Shown: piece by piece, positions 44,299 to 53,459 of the stretch
Layout of the letters: every line of letters begins with the position of its first letter
Numbering within the stretch: position 1 is the stretch's first letter
NCBI RefSeq assembly: GCF_900110995.1
Contig: NZ_FOJF01000003.1
Span: forward strand, 806,001-870,000
Origin: Chitinophaga sp. YR573
Lineage (GTDB): Bacteria > Bacteroidota > Bacteroidia > Chitinophagales > Chitinophagaceae
Length of the DNA stretch: 64,000 bases
Direction of reading: 5' to 3'
Notes under the pieces: model-generated
Told to the model about the DNA's origin: nothing
Databases searched by the model: none
What the model saw: the letters and a program-made list of their open reading frames with translations, nothing else
Program-made: the position numbers and the translations under genes

Positions 44299-46470
44299 AT
44301 GAAAACCAGATTTTCCCTCATCAGGGTACTATGTACCCGCATGGCCTTTCTGTTTGCATTAACCATCTCGGTAAAAAGTAACTTACAGGCCCAAACCACA
44401 GTTCCCTTCACATTGTCCAACAACTCAACTTATGCTGATGGCAATGTGTACGTCGCGATTGTAGGTATCGTCAACGGCAATTTTGTATGGATTGACCCCA
44501 AAACCAGTGCGGTCAACCTTATGAGCGTATCAAACAATACCGTTCCCGGGCCCGTTATCAACGGTAATACTGGTCCCGGTGGTAATGGTTTGTACGCTAA
44601 CTGTTTTGCCAAACTCAGTGACATACCTAATAAAACTTTCAACATTCCAGGTATTGCAGGATGCCGTATCCTGATTTCTTTCAACTCGCAGTTGTATCTC
44701 TATTTCTTTGGCGCATCCGGCTCGCCAAGTGGTTATGCTGCACCCAATCTTGCCAATCCAACAGATCCCAACCAGGGCATCCGGTTTGAAACGATTGAGC
44801 TCACAAATGCCTCAAATGGCCTTTGGGTGAACACTACCCGCGTAGATAGCTATCAATACCCTATGGGTCTTGAAGTATGGGGCAATTCCGGCTTCTACCA
44901 GAAGGTGGGTGAGCTGATACCTCACAGTCAGATCCTTTCACAATGGCAGTCTACCGCACCTTCCGAATTTGCTGGTTGCTATGATGCTACCAATGGTATC
45001 ATCAAGTTCCCTTCAAAAACAGCGGCCTTCCAGACTGGCGGTGCGCAGGCTAATTATTTCGGTTCTTACATCGATGCCATCTGGTCTAAATACCAAAGTG
45101 GTAACCTGGTGTTCAATGCAGGTGATGCGGGTACATGGACCGGCCACGTATCCGGAAATGTATTCACGTTTACCAGAGCTTCTGACGGGCAGGTAGGAAC
45201 GATATCAAACAAACCGACCAATCTTGAAGTGATGGAAGGCAGTGGTGTGATGGCCGCTGGCGGACAATGGGATAAGGTTATTCAGGCGCAGATCTGCGCT
45301 GCTATTAACCGCCATGCCATTGATCTGAATGCAGCAACCGGTACCACGCAGGATTTCTCCAATGCAGCCAGCTATTACCAGACCTCTCCTTACAACTGGT
45401 ACTGCAAGTTCTGGCACCGCAGTGATATCAGCTACAACAGTCTCACTTATGCCTTCTGCTACGACGATGTATTTAACCATTCGTCTACAATCAACGCTTC
45501 CTCACCGGTACGGACTACCATTACCGTAGGAGGCTTTTCTGGCCTAACGGCAACAGGTGCTGCAATAGTGTACAAGGATTGTAATTACGGCGGTTATGCA
45601 ATAGGTTTGAACCCCGGAACTTATACCCGCAGCCAACTGATTGCACTGGGTATCCTCGATGATGATATTTCTTCTCTCAAGGTGACTTCCGGATATAAAG
45701 TGACTCTCTACCAGGATGACAATTTTACCGGATCGACGCTTGCACTTACAGCAGACGACAATTGCCTGGTTGACAATAGCTGGAACGATGTAACTACTTC
45801 ATTAAAAGTAGAATCCGCCAGTGCATCCTCTACCGTTATCCAGGCAGAGAGCTATAACTATATGTCTGGCATAGATGTCGAAACAACAACTGATGCAGGT
45901 GGTGGACAGGATGTAGGTTGGATAGACGCCGGAGACTGGATGTCTTACAGTGTAACAATACCTGCAACCGGTACTTACAATGTGGCTTACCGCGTGGCCA
46001 GCCCTAACTCCAATACGTCACTGCGACTGGAAAAGGATGCCGGTGCTACACAACTGGGTTCCGTTACTATCCCCAATACCGGTGGATGGCAGAACTGGAC
46101 CAATGTTTCACATAATGTATCATTGCCGGCCGGAACATATAACATCGGTATCGCCACAGCTACAGGTGGTTTCAATCTGAACTATCTTACTATTACCAGT
46201 GTTTCATCTGCCAGAGTAGCCGTGACAACAAAAGCTGTGGATGACAACACCGTTACCCTGTCGCCTAACCCGGTAAGTGAACAACTGTACCTCCGTAACA
46301 ACGACAAAGTAAGAACACTCAGCATTTATGATATCAGTGGTCATGATATCATGAAAGTTAAAAATCCAGGCAGCACAATTTCTGTATCTTCTCTGATACC
46401 AGGGATATACATCATTGCTATAGACCGTAAAGACGGTACTCAAAAACGGATTAAAATCCTGAAGCAGTAA
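44299..46470 (+). CDS. Secreted GH64 beta-1,3-glucanase with crystallin-like, CBM6 and T9SS domains
   Basis: A 723-residue secreted enzyme. After a signal peptide (to about residue 33) comes a glycoside hydrolase family 64 domain to about residue 400 (VPFTLSNNSTYADGNVYVAI, NFVWIDPKT, FAGCYDATNGIIKFPSK), which cleaves laminarin-type beta-1,3-glucan. Residues about 415-510 look like a beta/gamma-crystallin-type module (VYKDCNYGGYAIGLNPG, YQDDNFTGSTLAL). Residues about 515-635 are a CBM6 (IQAESYNYMSGIDVE, GWIDAGDWMSYSVTIP). The last 75 residues are a T9SS C-terminal sorting domain (VTLSPNPVSEQLYL). This fits fungal cell-wall degradation by a predatory or saprotrophic bacterium. Confidence 0.92.
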   Translation: MKTRFSLIRVLCTRMAFLFALTISVKSNLQAQTTVPFTLSNNSTYADGNVYVAIVGIVNGNFVWIDPKTSAVNLMSVSNNTVPGPVINGNTGPGGNGLYANCFAKLSDIPNKTFNIPGIAGCRILISFNSQLYLYFFGASGSPSGYAAPNLANPTDPNQGIRFETIELTNASNGLWVNTTRVDSYQYPMGLEVWGNSGFYQKVGELIPHSQILSQWQSTAPSEFAGCYDATNGIIKFPSKTAAFQTGGAQANYFGSYIDAIWSKYQSGNLVFNAGDAGTWTGHVSGNVFTFTRASDGQVGTISNKPTNLEVMEGSGVMAAGGQWDKVIQAQICAAINRHAIDLNAATGTTQDFSNAASYYQTSPYNWYCKFWHRSDISYNSLTYAFCYDDVFNHSSTINASSPVRTTITVGGFSGLTATGAAIVYKDCNYGGYAIGLNPGTYTRSQLIALGILDDDISSLKVTSGYKVTLYQDDNFTGSTLALTADDNCLVDNSWNDVTTSLKVESASASSTVIQAESYNYMSGIDVETTTDAGGGQDVGWIDAGDWMSYSVTIPATGTYNVAYRVASPNSNTSLRLEKDAGATQLGSVTIPNTGGWQNWTNVSHNVSLPAGTYNIGIATATGGFNLNYLTITSVSSARVAVTTKAVDDNTVTLSPNPVSEQLYLRNNDKVRTLSIYDISGHDIMKVKNPGSTISVSSLIPGIYIIAIDRKDGTQKRIKILKQ

Positions 46471-46487
46471 ATAATATCTTTCATAAC

Positions 46488-46530
46488 TAATACAGAAAAC
46501 CCGCTCATATAGAGCGGGTTTTCTGTATTA
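46488..46530 (+). terminator. Strong terminator after the GH64 gene
   Basis: A 19-bp perfect stem pairs 46488-46506 with 46512-46530 around ATATA (core AAAACCCGCTC and GAGCGGGTTTT). It starts 18 bases after the stop codon. A T-rich 3' arm completes an intrinsic terminator. Confidence 0.85.
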
Positions 46531-46549
46531 TAGTGCTGTATAATTTATA

Positions 46550-46557
46550 TATATTTG
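46550..46557 (+). promoter_or_regulatory. Candidate -7 element for the small basic protein gene
   Basis: TATATTTG matches TAnnTTTG exactly, 22 bases before the ATG at 46580. The matching -33 position falls on TTA at 46528-46530, at the end of the preceding terminator. Confidence 0.45.
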
Positions 46558-46579
46558 TATACAACATAACGATTTTGAT

Positions 46580-46807
46580 ATGTCTCGCTCAAGACGAAAG
46601 ACACCTGTTTTTGGAATAACAACTGCAGTTTCTGAGAAAAAAGATAAAAGAAGATGGAATAGGATTTTTAGAAAAGTTTCAAAAAAACTTATTCGAAATG
46701 ATATGGATGCTCCTGTGAAATTAGCCGCAGTATCAGACGTATGGGGTGGCAGTAAAGATGGCAAACACTATCGGGTTCAGCATAGCAAAGCCGACATGAG
46801 AAAGTAG
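46580..46807 (+). CDS. Small basic conserved hypothetical protein
   Basis: A 75-residue protein starting with MSRSRRKTPVFGITTAVSEK and rich in Arg and Lys in the first half. Short proteins with this N-terminal phrase occur in many bacteria and are annotated as hypothetical. No membrane segment or signal. The basic charge suggests nucleic-acid or ribosome contact, without proof. It lies between a terminator-plus-promoter and the COQ4-like gene 37 bases downstream. Confidence 0.7.
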   Translation: MSRSRRKTPVFGITTAVSEKKDKRRWNRIFRKVSKKLIRNDMDAPVKLAAVSDVWGGSKDGKHYRVQHSKADMRK

Positions 46808-46844
46808 TCTGTATAGACCCGACTAACCACAAATAAAATTTCCC

Positions 46845-47618
46845 ATGAATATTTTCCAGTTAATTGCAAGAAGCATCCTCCGTAAATCCTTTCACCTGTC
46901 CGTATGGACAATTGAACAATTTTATGATATCGCACTCTATGAAGAAAAGGCCCGGCAACTGAATGAATTGCCTGATGGTACTTTGGGTAAAGAAATTGCT
47001 GCCTGCTTAAAACGTAACAATCTGCGTCTTGTACCAGGTTTCGAAAGCCATGATTTAAAACATGTACTGCTTGGCTTTGAAATGACAGCAGTGCATGAAA
47101 TTCGTTTACAGGCATTTATGCTGGGCAATGGTAATCTGACAATACCTAGTTTCTCGGTATTTATTTTCGGAGCATTATTCCTGCCAGAGCTGTGGTATAC
47201 ATTTTGCCAGGACTTTAAAAATGGTTACAGTGCAAAGCCTATCAGTTCATGGACGATCGAAGATTTTGCACACTGTGAGATTACCACCTTGCGGGAAGCG
47301 GTGTTCAATTATGCACCGGTAAAACGCAGGTCATCTATAGGCGCTTATATCGATATCTTATTGGGAGCAGCCGATATGTTATTTCGCCTGTTATTCAACT
47401 GGTTACCTGATGCATCGTGGATGGTAAAAGCGGGTGCTTATATCGCTATCTTATTGGGCGCGTCCGGCATGTTATTTTGCCTGCCATTCCTGTTTTCTTC
47501 TTCGATGGCAGATATTGTAGGTGCGGGCTTTCCTTTTGTAGGAGGGGCCATTATTGCAGGCGCGGGGCTTATAGCACTTTCCAATGTAGCTAAGAGCAAC
47601 AGAGCATCGTATGGATAA
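46845..47618 (+). CDS. COQ4-like protein with duplicated C-terminal membrane segment
   Basis: A 257-residue protein. Residues 69-85 read HDLKHVLLGFEMTAVHE, an exact HDxxHx11E zinc motif of the COQ4 family, which removes a ring carboxyl group in ubiquinone synthesis. The preceding LPDGTLGKEIAACLKRNNLRL also fits COQ4. Bacteroidota make menaquinone, so the role here must differ or be undescribed. The C-terminal 90 residues hold hydrophobic segments, two of which are copies (GAYIDILLGAADMLFRLLF and GAYIAILLGASGMLFCLPF) arising from a 93-base tandem duplication. Real COQ4 lacks this membrane tail. Confidence 0.82.
   Translation: MNIFQLIARSILRKSFHLSVWTIEQFYDIALYEEKARQLNELPDGTLGKEIAACLKRNNLRLVPGFESHDLKHVLLGFEMTAVHEIRLQAFMLGNGNLTIPSFSVFIFGALFLPELWYTFCQDFKNGYSAKPISSWTIEDFAHCEITTLREAVFNYAPVKRRSSIGAYIDILLGAADMLFRLLFNWLPDASWMVKAGAYIAILLGASGMLFCLPFLFSSSMADIVGAGFPFVGGAIIAGAGLIALSNVAKSNRASYG
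47340..47489 (+). repeat. 93-base tandem duplication inside the COQ4-like gene
   Basis: The 57-base segments 47340-47396 and 47433-47489 are near copies, differing at scattered positions, with a 93-base period that keeps the frame (31 residues). They add a second hydrophobic hairpin to the protein. Confidence 0.8.
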
Positions 47619-47672
47619 ATTTGAAAACTTTATATGACATAACTTGACTCGGAACTAAGTTTAAGGACAGGC

Positions 47673-48440
47673 TCAGATATCTTTCTTTTTGAATATTCCA
47701 GCAGCTGTTATTAGAGGAATAATGGTCCAGCACAGCATACAGATAACAGTATAAATGCTTCCCGTGGCTGACCCCATGAATTTCTTGAACAAAGCACCTG
47801 AATAGCCCATCATTACGGCTGCGTCTAATTGCAGCAACACTAATATACGGGCCAGATCAACAGGGTTTAATGATATAAGTCCCAACAGGGGTTTCTCGAT
47901 CGGGTAATCGCTGAATGAGTAAATAAAGGAGAGCAGCAAACCATCGAATAGCAGGATGAAGAACAGTGCTATAATGATCGCCGCGCCAATACCTTTGGTT
48001 TTGTCCTTGAATAACACAAAGATCAACAATGCCAGTGCTGAGAAGATCAGCGTTAAAAACAACCCGCTTATTATTAGAATAACAGCAGCCAGGTTATAAA
48101 AGAAAATGCAAATGGGAACGCCTACTCCCACCAGGTAAGCGATGGTTAATGCAATAGCAATGCCTGCATATTCTGCCAATAACATTGTTTTTCTTCTTAT
48201 TGGCTGGGCCAGCAGCAGCTCGGTGAATTCTACGGAATTAAAGAAATAGATGGTGGAAAAGAGGATGCTGATAATAGGCACAAATAGCAAGGTAATGTTT
48301 AACAGGCTTAAAAGGCCTTTGGAAGCATTATCGCCTATGCCTGAAACGCTAATTGTGATTGCCGCCAATATAAACGTATAAACAAGTATTGTTTTATTCT
48401 TCAGCAGATCGAGCAGTACATATTTAATAATTGTTTTCAT
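47673..48440 (-). CDS. nosY: NosY-like ABC transporter permease
   Basis: A permease of about 255 residues with six predicted helices, the inner-membrane part of the NosFY transporter that supports nitrous-oxide reductase copper-site assembly. The Met at 48440 (MKTIIKYVLLDLLKNKTILV) is preferred to the longer frame at 48485, giving a 17-base overlap with nosF. It is the last gene of the nos operon. The sequence VEFTELLLAQPIRRKTMLLAEYAG is typical of the ABC-2/NosY family. Confidence 0.9.
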   Translation of the reverse strand: MKTIIKYVLLDLLKNKTILVYTFILAAITISVSGIGDNASKGLLSLLNITLLFVPIISILFSTIYFFNSVEFTELLLAQPIRRKTMLLAEYAGIAIALTIAYLVGVGVPICIFFYNLAAVILIISGLFLTLIFSALALLIFVLFKDKTKGIGAAIIIALFFILLFDGLLLSFIYSFSDYPIEKPLLGLISLNPVDLARILVLLQLDAAVMMGYSGALFKKFMGSATGSIYTVICMLCWTIIPLITAAGIFKKKDI

Positions 48441-49164
48441 GGAGCTGATATTCTTCTCTGTAATTCTTTTGCATGATTGCAGCAACGATTTTATTCAATT
48501 TTTCCTGTCCGGTCGACTTTTTCAGTTCTTCCACTGTTTTATAGCACATCAGTTTTCCGTCCTGCAGGTACACTATATGAGTGGTGATGTCATCCAGGTC
48601 GCTGAGTACATGGGAAGTGATGAGAATAAGCTTTCCGTTGGTGCGCTCTTTTATAATCTTATCTTTAAGCAGCTCGCTTGATACGGGGTCCAATCCCGCT
48701 GTAGGCTCATCAAGGATAAGTATATCCGGAGAAAAAAGGAAAGAAAGGCAGGCACTAACCTTTTGGCGCGTACCGCCAGACAGGCTACGCATCGTTTTAT
48801 GGTGTACGGCAGAGATGTTAAATCCTTCAATCAGTTCTTCATCATACCTGTTACAGTCTTTCCTGATCTCTTTGAGCATCTTTATTACCTGGCGTATGGT
48901 CATATTCTCGGGATAACGTCCTATCTGCGGCATATAGCCTATTTGCGAGCGGTATTCCCAATTGTCCTTTACTTCGTTCCCGTTTATCCTGATCGTTCCT
49001 TTTTCAGGGATCACTAAACCTAGTATGGATTTTATCAACGTAGTCTTTCCTGAACCATTGGGGCCTAACAGGGAAATGGTTTGCCCGCGTTCAAAATGCA
49101 GGTTGATGTTGTCTAAAGCCTTAAACTTTCTGAAGGTTTTGGTCAGATATGCTATTTCGATCAT
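48424..49164 (-). CDS. nosF: NosF ABC transporter ATPase
   Basis: A 246-residue ABC ATPase with Walker A GPNGSGKTTL, Q-loop GYMPQ, signature LSGGTRQKV, Walker B DILILDEPTAGLD and the switch His in ITSHVLSD. It powers NosY and, with NosD, supplies sulfur-containing cofactor or copper for the CuZ site of NosZ. Its stop overlaps nosY and its start overlaps nosD by four bases (49161-49164), so the genes are translationally coupled. Confidence 0.95.
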   Translation of the reverse strand: MIEIAYLTKTFRKFKALDNINLHFERGQTISLLGPNGSGKTTLIKSILGLVIPEKGTIRINGNEVKDNWEYRSQIGYMPQIGRYPENMTIRQVIKMLKEIRKDCNRYDEELIEGFNISAVHHKTMRSLSGGTRQKVSACLSFLFSPDILILDEPTAGLDPVSSELLKDKIIKERTNGKLILITSHVLSDLDDITTHIVYLQDGKLMCYKTVEELKKSTGQEKLNKIVAAIMQKNYREEYQLHENNY

Positions 49165-50393
49165 AGTTTTAATTTTTTCATTAATGGATGATCATCTTTC
49201 AGCATATCCGGTATTATAGTGGGCATTACCTTCTCTACCTGATCCATAATATCGCTAAGAAAGCTGCGGTACAGGATCATTGCCGGAGGTATCTTTTCCG
49301 TTATTACGGCATATACACTTACAGGGTAGTAGGAAACATCTCCTATACTATTTTTATCCAGGTCATAGCCATCGTACTTATCCCAGTAATTATTGTTGAA
49401 TGTGTTCAGCATCATGGTGCCATTGGTGGTTACATCAAAGGAATTACCGATAAAATTATTCTCAACAAAGCTGCTTCCGCTACAGCTTGCCTGTACACGT
49501 ACACCCCATCCGTTATCCTGGAAAATGTTGCGCCGTACATCAACGCGCGTAGTACCTTCCATATGTATGCCAACCGTATTTTTTGTAAACCGGTTATGCT
49601 CAATTTTACTGTCAGTGATCTCTTTCAATAAAAGGCCATACGAGGCATCTCCCCAATTATGGACAAATTCATTGTCACACATGATCACGCCTTTGGAGTA
49701 CATTACTGCAACACCTGCACCGTTGCTCTTAAAGGTATTCTGCGTATAGGTATCATTGTGAGAAAACATGAAATGCAGGCCATATCGTGCATTGTCAAAA
49801 GATGTGTTAGCAGCGATATACGAATCGGTAACAAACTCAAAATAAATGCCATCCCGGTGCCCTGATATGGAATTTCCTGTTATTGAGAGGTGAGTGCATT
49901 TCCATGCATGGATGCCATTTCCGCCGTTTATTTCATCTTTAGCATCGGAGTGGATCATATTATTGACGATATTACACCGGGTAGTGTTTTGCAGGTAAAT
50001 ACCAAATGTGTTATTAATGAGCCTATTGTTCCTTATAGTAACGCATTTTGCATTTACGATCTTAATGCCTGCCATATCTGTAATAGATCCTTTCCCAATA
50101 TGTTGTATCTGCAAGCCCTGTATTATTACAGAATCGCTGGCAATAATGAAAACCTGGTATTTATTTTCCCCATCTATTATAGGGAACCCTTCCCCGGTTA
50201 TTGTCAGCTTTTTGGAGATTACGATATCATGTTCCTTATAAATCCCTTTTTGCAATAATAATGTGTCACCGCTATGCGCGATGTTTGCAGCATGGTGGAT
50301 ACTGTTGACAGCAGGATGTACTTTTATAATGGTGGCGAAACTCCAGGTAACGGCATACAGCAGGAATATATGTAATAACAGTACGGGTTTCAT
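49161..50393 (-). CDS. nosD: NosD periplasmic accessory protein
   Basis: A periplasmic right-handed beta-helix protein of about 410 residues with CASH/NosD repeats (IRNNRLINNTFGIYLQNTTRCNI in shorter units, HNRFTKNTVGIHMEGT). A signal peptide covers the first 20 residues. The ATG at 50393 is favoured over 50426 because it leaves a four-base overlap with nosL, as at other joints in the operon. It cooperates with NosFY in CuZ maturation of nitrous oxide reductase. Confidence 0.93.
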   Translation of the reverse strand: MKPVLLLHIFLLYAVTWSFATIIKVHPAVNSIHHAANIAHSGDTLLLQKGIYKEHDIVISKKLTITGEGFPIIDGENKYQVFIIASDSVIIQGLQIQHIGKGSITDMAGIKIVNAKCVTIRNNRLINNTFGIYLQNTTRCNIVNNMIHSDAKDEINGGNGIHAWKCTHLSITGNSISGHRDGIYFEFVTDSYIAANTSFDNARYGLHFMFSHNDTYTQNTFKSNGAGVAVMYSKGVIMCDNEFVHNWGDASYGLLLKEITDSKIEHNRFTKNTVGIHMEGTTRVDVRRNIFQDNGWGVRVQASCSGSSFVENNFIGNSFDVTTNGTMMLNTFNNNYWDKYDGYDLDKNSIGDVSYYPVSVYAVITEKIPPAMILYRSFLSDIMDQVEKVMPTIIPDMLKDDHPLMKKLKL

Positions 50394-50836
50394 TGGTTTA
50401 TAGGTTTGGTTTCCAGATCTTGCCATTTTAACTGGTTATTCTGCAAGCGATCCTTAAATGGCGCAGCTTCCCTGTCAGTTGAGAAAGCAGCAAAATTTCC
50501 GTTCATAGGGGTTTTAAATACTTCGCTATGCAGGTATACCGCCTGTCGGGCATCCAGGAAACTATTATCTGGTTTGTTGTAATCATTTACAAATATCATT
50601 GCCTTTGCACTGTTAACGTGTTTTTCCTTCATGTATTTCAGGAGGCATGCTATATCGTCAAATTTGTAGGCCTTACCTTTCTCTGTTACCATTTCTGCTG
50701 CAAAACGTTTATCCATTATGGTCATTTTACAGTGTGTGCATGCATCATGGCCATAGTCTACCGGTTCAAACTGCTGTTGGCAGGAGGAGAGGCCCAAAAG
50801 GCCGCAGACAAATAATATCAGAAGTACCTGCTTCAT
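50390..50836 (-). CDS. nosL: NosL copper-binding lipoprotein
   Basis: A 148-residue lipoprotein (lipobox LSSC, Cys19) of the NosL family. The copper(I) site motif is C33-TH-C36-K-M38 (CTHCKM), followed by MDKRFAAEMVTEKGKAYKFDDIACLL. It delivers copper to NosZ. It overlaps nosD and the upstream membrane-protein gene by four bases each. Confidence 0.95.
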   Translation of the reverse strand: MKQVLLILFVCGLLGLSSCQQQFEPVDYGHDACTHCKMTIMDKRFAAEMVTEKGKAYKFDDIACLLKYMKEKHVNSAKAMIFVNDYNKPDNSFLDARQAVYLHSEVFKTPMNGNFAAFSTDREAAPFKDRLQNNQLKWQDLETKPINQ

Positions 50837-51408
50837 TTTTTATTTTTTTTCCATTCATAGATGGTCATAGAGACCAGTAAAATGCCTGTTCCAATAAAAA
50901 ACCAGCCGGCAATGTCGGGTTGGGATAATACTTCAAAGTTCAGCAATTTCTTATACCCGAGTAAAGGAGGCTGGTAGGACATGCCTGGTACCCGTATTGG
51001 CGCGTGAGGATTCAGGTGGTGACCATAATTATACTCCCACATGTAGAAGTCATAAAATGAAAAGCACGCAATTCCAATGAACAGGGCGGACCATATGTAA
51101 TAGTATATTTTCTTTTTAAGTAGCAGGACCAGGAATCCAAAGAGGATAAACAGGAGGATAGCGGCAGGCAGGAAGATGAATTCCCGGAAATCCTTTTTAT
51201 TGATCTCCTGCATACCTATGTAATGATTCAGCCCATTGATGATAGGCACATCGCCTTTTATGTCATTAAGCCATATCTGCATAGATAATCCTCCCGGGTA
51301 TTGTGGTGCTCTCAGATCAATCCGCCACAAGGGGAATAACCATAGTGTTGCCAGGAATAACATGACAATCACAATACTTATTCTTCCTGGCTTTGTCAGT
51401 GTTTTCAT
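50833..51408 (-). CDS. Nos-operon membrane protein, unknown function
   Basis: A 191-residue protein with a signal-anchor (13-28) and further helices (about 80-98, 104-122, 167-182). I recognise a resemblance to conserved nos-operon genes of Bacteroidota with clade II NosZ, between nosZ and nosL, but no named family. His- and Tyr-rich segments (WEYNYGHHLNPHAPIRV) could touch a heme or quinone; this is inference. It overlaps nosL by four bases and follows nosZ by 56 bases. Confidence 0.8.
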   Translation of the reverse strand: MKTLTKPGRISIVIVMLFLATLWLFPLWRIDLRAPQYPGGLSMQIWLNDIKGDVPIINGLNHYIGMQEINKKDFREFIFLPAAILLFILFGFLVLLLKKKIYYYIWSALFIGIACFSFYDFYMWEYNYGHHLNPHAPIRVPGMSYQPPLLGYKKLLNFEVLSQPDIAGWFFIGTGILLVSMTIYEWKKNKK

Positions 51409-51464
51409 AATAAACAGATTAAAAGGTACTACAGCTATGGTTGCAGTACCTTTTGTGATTGATC

Positions 51465-53435
51465 TTATTTTTGTGTGCTGGCATCTGCGATGTCACCGGT
51501 ACCGAATTTCAGAGGAGTGTTGCTCCCTTTGGGAGATACTCTCAGGTAACCTGACATTTCCTGGTGTAAGGCAGAACAGAAGTCCGTGCAATAGAATGGA
51601 TAGATGCCCTGTTTTTGCGGAGTGAATTTTAAGGTAACGGTTTCCCCCGGCATGACTAACAGTTCTGCATTGGGATTATTCTTGATGGCGAAACCATGCG
51701 GAATATCCCAATCCTGTTCCAGGTTAGTAACATGGAAATAAATATCATCGCCCACAAATACTCCTTCAATATTATCAGGTACCAGGTGGGACCGGATAGC
51801 AGTCATATATACGTCCACCCGGTTCCCTTTGCGGACTACATTGGTCTTCTTTTCACCCATTGTCACAAATTCATTGCCATTCTTGTTAATGTCATAGTAC
51901 TTCACCTGCTGGTCTTTTATCAAACTTGCAAGACATGCCTGCGCATAGTGGGGCTCTCCTATAGTAGGGTAGTCCAGGAGCAATTGCATTTTATCTCCGG
52001 ATATATCATACAATTGGGCAGATTGTGCCAGTTCCGGACCGGTAGGTAAAAAGCGGTCTTTAGTTATTTTGTTGTACGCCACCAGATATTTGCCCCCTGG
52101 TTTCCGGGTATCACCACCGGGAATCATTAAGTGACCTACGGAATAGTAAGTGGGAGCCCTGTCCAGTACTTTAAGATCCTTTAAACTCCATTTTACTACT
52201 TCTGAAGAAAGGAACATGGAAGTGTATGCATTTCCTTTATCATCAAATTCTGTATGCAGAGGACCCAGCCCCGGCTTTTGTACTTCACCGTACAAGGCAG
52301 CTTCATATTTTATGATCGGGATACCCTGGAAATCTCCTTCAAACTGTTTGCTCCCGATAGCCTTTATCATTTTGCTAAAGGAGAACACAGGGATCAGTGC
52401 AGCCAGTTTCCCACTTCCGACAATGTATTCCCCGCTAGGGTCCAGATCGCAGCCATGAGGGGATTTAGGGCATGGAATCATGTAGACCATGTCCGGGCAA
52501 TCTTTAGGGTCCAATAGTAATACTTCATGTTCTATAACGGAGGTAGCTGTTTGTTTACTTTCATCATAGATATTGTGTGCATAGTCAGCTGCTACTTTTT
52601 TGCCCTTGCCCGCTTTTGCATATTCTTCTGCTTTTTTCCAGTTAACGGCAACGATATAGTCCTTATCTTTTTGTGATGCGTTCACTTCAAGCAACGTATA
52701 AGCCTGCTCGGTATTGTAACTGGAAAAGAAGAACCAGTCATGTGAGGGCCCTTTCCCTCCATGACTCAGATCAAGGTTCATACCGGGCAATACTATCTGG
52801 AAAGCGATCGACATATTGCCGGAGCTTTTATCCACACTAATAAATGATGCGGTACTATGGAAGTTCTGTTTAAATGAACTGATCGGTACATCTTCTGTAC
52901 CTAATGGTACAGAAAAGCGGGTGCCTGCTACCACATACTCTGTATTCTCAGTAATGAAAGGGGAGGAGTGGTTGCCTGCACTGTTAGGTATTTGCAGAAT
53001 CTCTACCGTTTTAAATGTTTTGAGATCTATCCTGGCAATACGTGGTGTATTATTGGCATTGGCGAAAAGCCATCGACCATCCTGTTCTCCATTTGTCTGG
53101 GATAGGTCCAAGTGATGCTGGTCATCCCATGGGATCTGACCGTTAGTCGTGTTCAGCATAGCCTTTGTTTCTTCACTATAGCCATAGCCATTTTCCGGAA
53201 ACACGGCAAATACCGGGATGAGCTTTAACAGTCGTCCTGAAGGCAACCCATAAACGGATACCTGTCCGTTAAAGCCTCCTGATACAAAATTGTAATACTC
53301 ATCATATTTACCGGGTGCGACGTATACTTTTGAATCGGCATCTCCTATCACAGCAGATGCGGTGTTCTTCATTTTACAGCTTTGCACGAATGCTACAGCA
53401 GCAACTAAGCAAAGCGGAAAGAATATTTTTTTCAT
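51465..53435 (-). CDS. nosZ: Clade II nitrous oxide reductase
   Basis: A 656-residue multicopper enzyme reducing N2O to N2 in the periplasm. It has a Sec-type N-terminus (LCLVAAVAFVQSC), with no twin-arginine, marking clade II; the Cys near residue 20 may make it a lipoprotein. CuZ histidines are visible at DDQHHLDLSQT near residue 103 and in later His-containing blades (LDLSHGGKGPSHDWFF). The CuA ligands at the C-terminus are C616, C620, H624 and M627 in YCTDFCSALHQEM. It heads the operon after the cytochrome c gene, 24 bases apart. Confidence 0.97.
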   Translation of the reverse strand: MKKIFFPLCLVAAVAFVQSCKMKNTASAVIGDADSKVYVAPGKYDEYYNFVSGGFNGQVSVYGLPSGRLLKLIPVFAVFPENGYGYSEETKAMLNTTNGQIPWDDQHHLDLSQTNGEQDGRWLFANANNTPRIARIDLKTFKTVEILQIPNSAGNHSSPFITENTEYVVAGTRFSVPLGTEDVPISSFKQNFHSTASFISVDKSSGNMSIAFQIVLPGMNLDLSHGGKGPSHDWFFFSSYNTEQAYTLLEVNASQKDKDYIVAVNWKKAEEYAKAGKGKKVAADYAHNIYDESKQTATSVIEHEVLLLDPKDCPDMVYMIPCPKSPHGCDLDPSGEYIVGSGKLAALIPVFSFSKMIKAIGSKQFEGDFQGIPIIKYEAALYGEVQKPGLGPLHTEFDDKGNAYTSMFLSSEVVKWSLKDLKVLDRAPTYYSVGHLMIPGGDTRKPGGKYLVAYNKITKDRFLPTGPELAQSAQLYDISGDKMQLLLDYPTIGEPHYAQACLASLIKDQQVKYYDINKNGNEFVTMGEKKTNVVRKGNRVDVYMTAIRSHLVPDNIEGVFVGDDIYFHVTNLEQDWDIPHGFAIKNNPNAELLVMPGETVTLKFTPQKQGIYPFYCTDFCSALHQEMSGYLRVSPKGSNTPLKFGTGDIADASTQK

Positions 53436-53459
53436 AAAAACAGATAAAAGTATGTATGA

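Noticed and set aside
44220-44423. Minus-strand frame overlapping the GH64 start
   Set aside because: It is antisense to the signal peptide of the well-supported secreted enzyme.
49188-50258. Long plus-strand reading frames opposite nosD and nosF
   Set aside because: They lie fully antisense to well-supported nos genes, with hydrophobic and low-information sequences, so they are shadows.
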